Of a DNA stretch of 64,000 bases, positions 61,962-64,000 are shown one piece after another. This stretch comes from Dreissena polymorpha (taxonomy: Eukaryota; Mollusca; Bivalvia; Myida; Dreissenidae), in contig NC_068358.1 of NCBI RefSeq assembly GCF_020536995.1, forward strand, positions 48,766,840 to 48,830,839. Reading direction: 5' to 3'. How positions within the stretch are numbered: the first letter of the stretch is position 1; every line of letters begins with the position of its first letter. The notes under the pieces were generated by a model. It was not told where the DNA came from, made no database searches, and was given only the letters and a program-made list of their open reading frames with translations. A program made the translations under genes and the position numbers.

Positions 61962-63095
61962 TTATGCCCCCGGTAGGTTGGCATATAGCATTTGCACTGT
62001 CTGTCTGTCCGTCCGTCCGAAAACTTTAACATTGGCCATTTTTTTTTGCAATATTTAAGAAAGCAACTTGATATTTGGCATGCATGTGTATCTCATGGAG
62101 CTGCACATTTGAGTGGTTAAAGGTCAAGGTCAATGTCATCCTTCAAGGTCAAAGGTCAAAAAACAAATCCAAGGGAAGTAATAAGCTTTCAAGGGAGATA
62201 ATTATACCCCCACAAACGAAGTTAAGGGGGTATATAGGAGTGAACTTGTTGGTCGGTCGGTCTGTCTGTCGGTCCATATTAAGTGTCCGCTCTCTAATTC
62301 AAGTAGTTTTCATCCGATCTTCACCAAACTTGGTCAGAAGTTGTATCTACATGATGTCTAGGCCAAGTTAGAACATGGGCCTTGCCGGGTCAAAAACTAG
62401 GTCACGGGGTCACTTAGTGCATTTTAAACATCAGCATGTTGTCCGCTCTCTAATTCAAGAAGTTTTTATTCGATCTTCACCAAACTTGGTCAGAAGTTGT
62501 ATCTACATGATGTCTAAGCCAAGTTTGAACATGGGCCTCGCCGGGTCAAAAACTAGGTCACGGGGTCACTTAGTGCGTTTTAAACATTCAGCATGTTGTC
62601 CGCTCTCTAATTCAAGTAGTTTTCATCCAAGCCTTACCAAACTTGGTCACATGTTTTATCTAAATGACCTCTAGGACAAGTTTGAACATGGGCCATTCCG
62701 GGCCTAAAACTAGGTCACGGGGTCACTTAGTGCGTTTTTTAACATTCAGCATGGTGTCCGCTCTCTAATTCAAGTAGTTTACATCCGATCTTCACCAAAC
62801 TTGGTCAGAAGTTTTATGGAGATGATCTCAAGTTCAAGTTAGAACATTGGCTTTTCTGGGTCAAAAACTAGGTCAAGGGGTCACTTAGTGCGTTTTAAAA
62901 ATTGAGCATGGTGTCCGCTGTTTTGTGTGAAGACGACATGCAAAATATTATGTGTCAATGCGGCATGTGGGGGTATTCATCACGTCTGTGACAAAGCTCT
63001 AGTTATCTGTACTTGCAATATGATAAAAACAAAATAATATAAATCAAAGCGGCACAGTAGGGGGCATTGTGTTTCTGACAAACACATCTCTTGTT
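61962..63095 (-). mobile_element. AACAAGAG-ended element interrupted by another element
   Basis: On the plus strand it opens TTATGCCCCCGGTAGG, GTCTGTCTGTCCGTCCGTCC, then a monomer with CATGCATGTGTATCTCATGG and AAAGGTCAAGGTCAATGTC, which matches, inverted, the element at 34808. After the insert at 62211-63004 it resumes and ends GACAAACACATCTCTTGTT (63088-63095). It lies in intron 14 of the KIAA0825-like gene. Confidence 0.65.
62211..63004 (+). mobile_element. Nested element, inverted relative of 9681-10644
   Basis: It opens with a hairpin of ATACCCCC and GGGGGTAT (62214-62236 region), GTCGGTCGGTCTGTCTGTCG, then four monomers with ACCAAACTTGGTCAGAAGTT and AACTAGGTCACGGGGTCAC. It ends GCGGCATGTGGGGGTATTCA ... 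ACAAAGCTCTAGTT, matching the opening of 9681-10644. Confidence 0.75.
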
Positions 63096-63205
63096 TTTTC
63101 AAAATTAATCATAGTATGCAAATTTCATGTATATGGCATGAGTCTAAATTAAATTCAGATGGAGCAAACATCCAATAAAAACAACATAGGATAAATCATT
63201 ATTAA

Positions 63206-64000
63206 CCCCATTACCATTGGTAATGGGGGCTATATAGGAGTCATTTTGTCGGTCGGTCTGTCCCGAAATTTCATCCGATCTTCACCAAACTTGGTCACAA
63301 GTTGTATCTTGATGATGTATAGGTCAAGTTTGAATATGGGTCATGCACGGTCAAAAATTAGGTCACGGGGTAACTTAGTGTGTTTTAAACCGAAAGTTTG
63401 TCCGGATCATAACTATGTCATTTATCGTTAGATTTTAAAATAACTTGAAACATTTGTTCTCCATCATGGGACGGTGTGTCGAGTGAAAAAAGTACGTCGA
63501 TATCTCCAAGGTCAAGGTCATACTTGGAGTTCAAGGGTCAAATGTTTGTCGGGGCCATAACTTTATCATTTATTGTGAGATTTTAAAATCATTTGGCAAA
63601 TTTGTTCACCATCATTGGACGGTGTGTCGCGCGAAAGAATTACGTCAATATCTCGAAGGTCAAGGTCACACTTTTAGTTCAAAGATTAAAAATGGCCATA
63701 AATGAGCTTGTCTGGGCAATAACTATGTTGTTCATTGTGAGATTTTAAAATCATTTGGCACATTTGTTCACAGTCATTGGACAGTGTGTCTCGCGAAAGA
63801 ATTACGTCGATATCTCCAAGGTCAAGGTCACACTTTGAGTTCAAAGGTCAAAAATGGCCATAAATGATCTTGTCTGGGCCATAACTATGTCATTCATTGT
63901 GAGATTTTAAAATCATTTGGCATATTTGTTCAACATCATTGGACGGTGTGTCACGCGAAAGAATTACGTCGATAACTCCAAGGTCAAGGTCACACTGTGA
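63206..64000 (+). mobile_element. Hairpin-ended monomer array, cut by the window edge
   Basis: It opens with a perfect 10-bp-stem hairpin (63206-63228, CCCCATTACC / GGTAATGGGG) and GTCGGTCGGTCTGTCC. Four monomers of about 180 bp follow, with GGACGGTGTGTCGCGCGAAA, ACGTCGATATCTCCAAGG and TCAAGGTCACAC. The far end is outside the window. Confidence 0.7.

Overview
The window is animal nuclear DNA: AT-rich, with multi-exon genes split by GT-AG introns and dense in short interspersed repeats. The repeat families (fold-back elements with stems like GCACAGGCTAAT, arrays of AAGGTCAAGGTCA and CCAAACTTGGTCAGAAG monomers, AACAAGAG-ended elements with C-rich hairpins) are the kind I associate with bivalve molluscs. 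A dreissenid mussel is my best guess; that is recognition from memory, not a search result. No bacterial features, CRISPR array, rRNA, convincing tRNA, LTR element or LINE was seen.

Four host genes can be rebuilt by joining exons whose splice phases all agree. (1) 302-13634, minus: eukaryotic elongation factor 2, 14 coding exons, 852 aa, complete. (2) 17771-24248, plus: CFAP53/CCDC11, a coiled-coil ciliary protein, 8 exons, 511 aa, complete. (3) 29048-36260, minus: a 737-aa protein with an N-terminal BTB/POZ domain, a central THAP zinc finger and a long acidic, lysine-rich tail with three SUMO-type motifs; an unusual combination. (4) 41574-61526, plus: the first 14 exons (872 codons) of a KIAA0825-like (DUF4495) gene that runs off the right edge. 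A possible 46-aa two-exon ORF or duplicated gene end lies in CFAP53 intron 1 (18778-19277).

The genes look functionally unrelated: translation, cilia, probable transcription or chromatin control, and an uncharacterised protein. Nothing suggests an operon-like unit. Genes 1 and 2 are divergent, 2 and 3 convergent, 3 and 4 divergent.

Introns and spacers are rich in mobile DNA: a 2.84-kb Mutator-like element with a perfect 9-bp target duplication (38240-41079), two hAT-like fold-back elements with 8-bp near-perfect duplications (15539-16513, 49924-50439), a CAGGG-ended element with a 6-bp duplication (36749-37464), a 20-bp TIR element in eEF2 intron 2 (10983-12411), and at least ten elements sharing an AACAAGAG-type end. 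The most unusual signals are two minisatellites, in different genes, that grew out of an exon edge and so carry a copied splice site in each unit: 3' splice sites in eEF2, 5' splice sites in the KIAA0825-like gene. Also notable are the BTB-THAP fusion and a GC-AG intron in eEF2.
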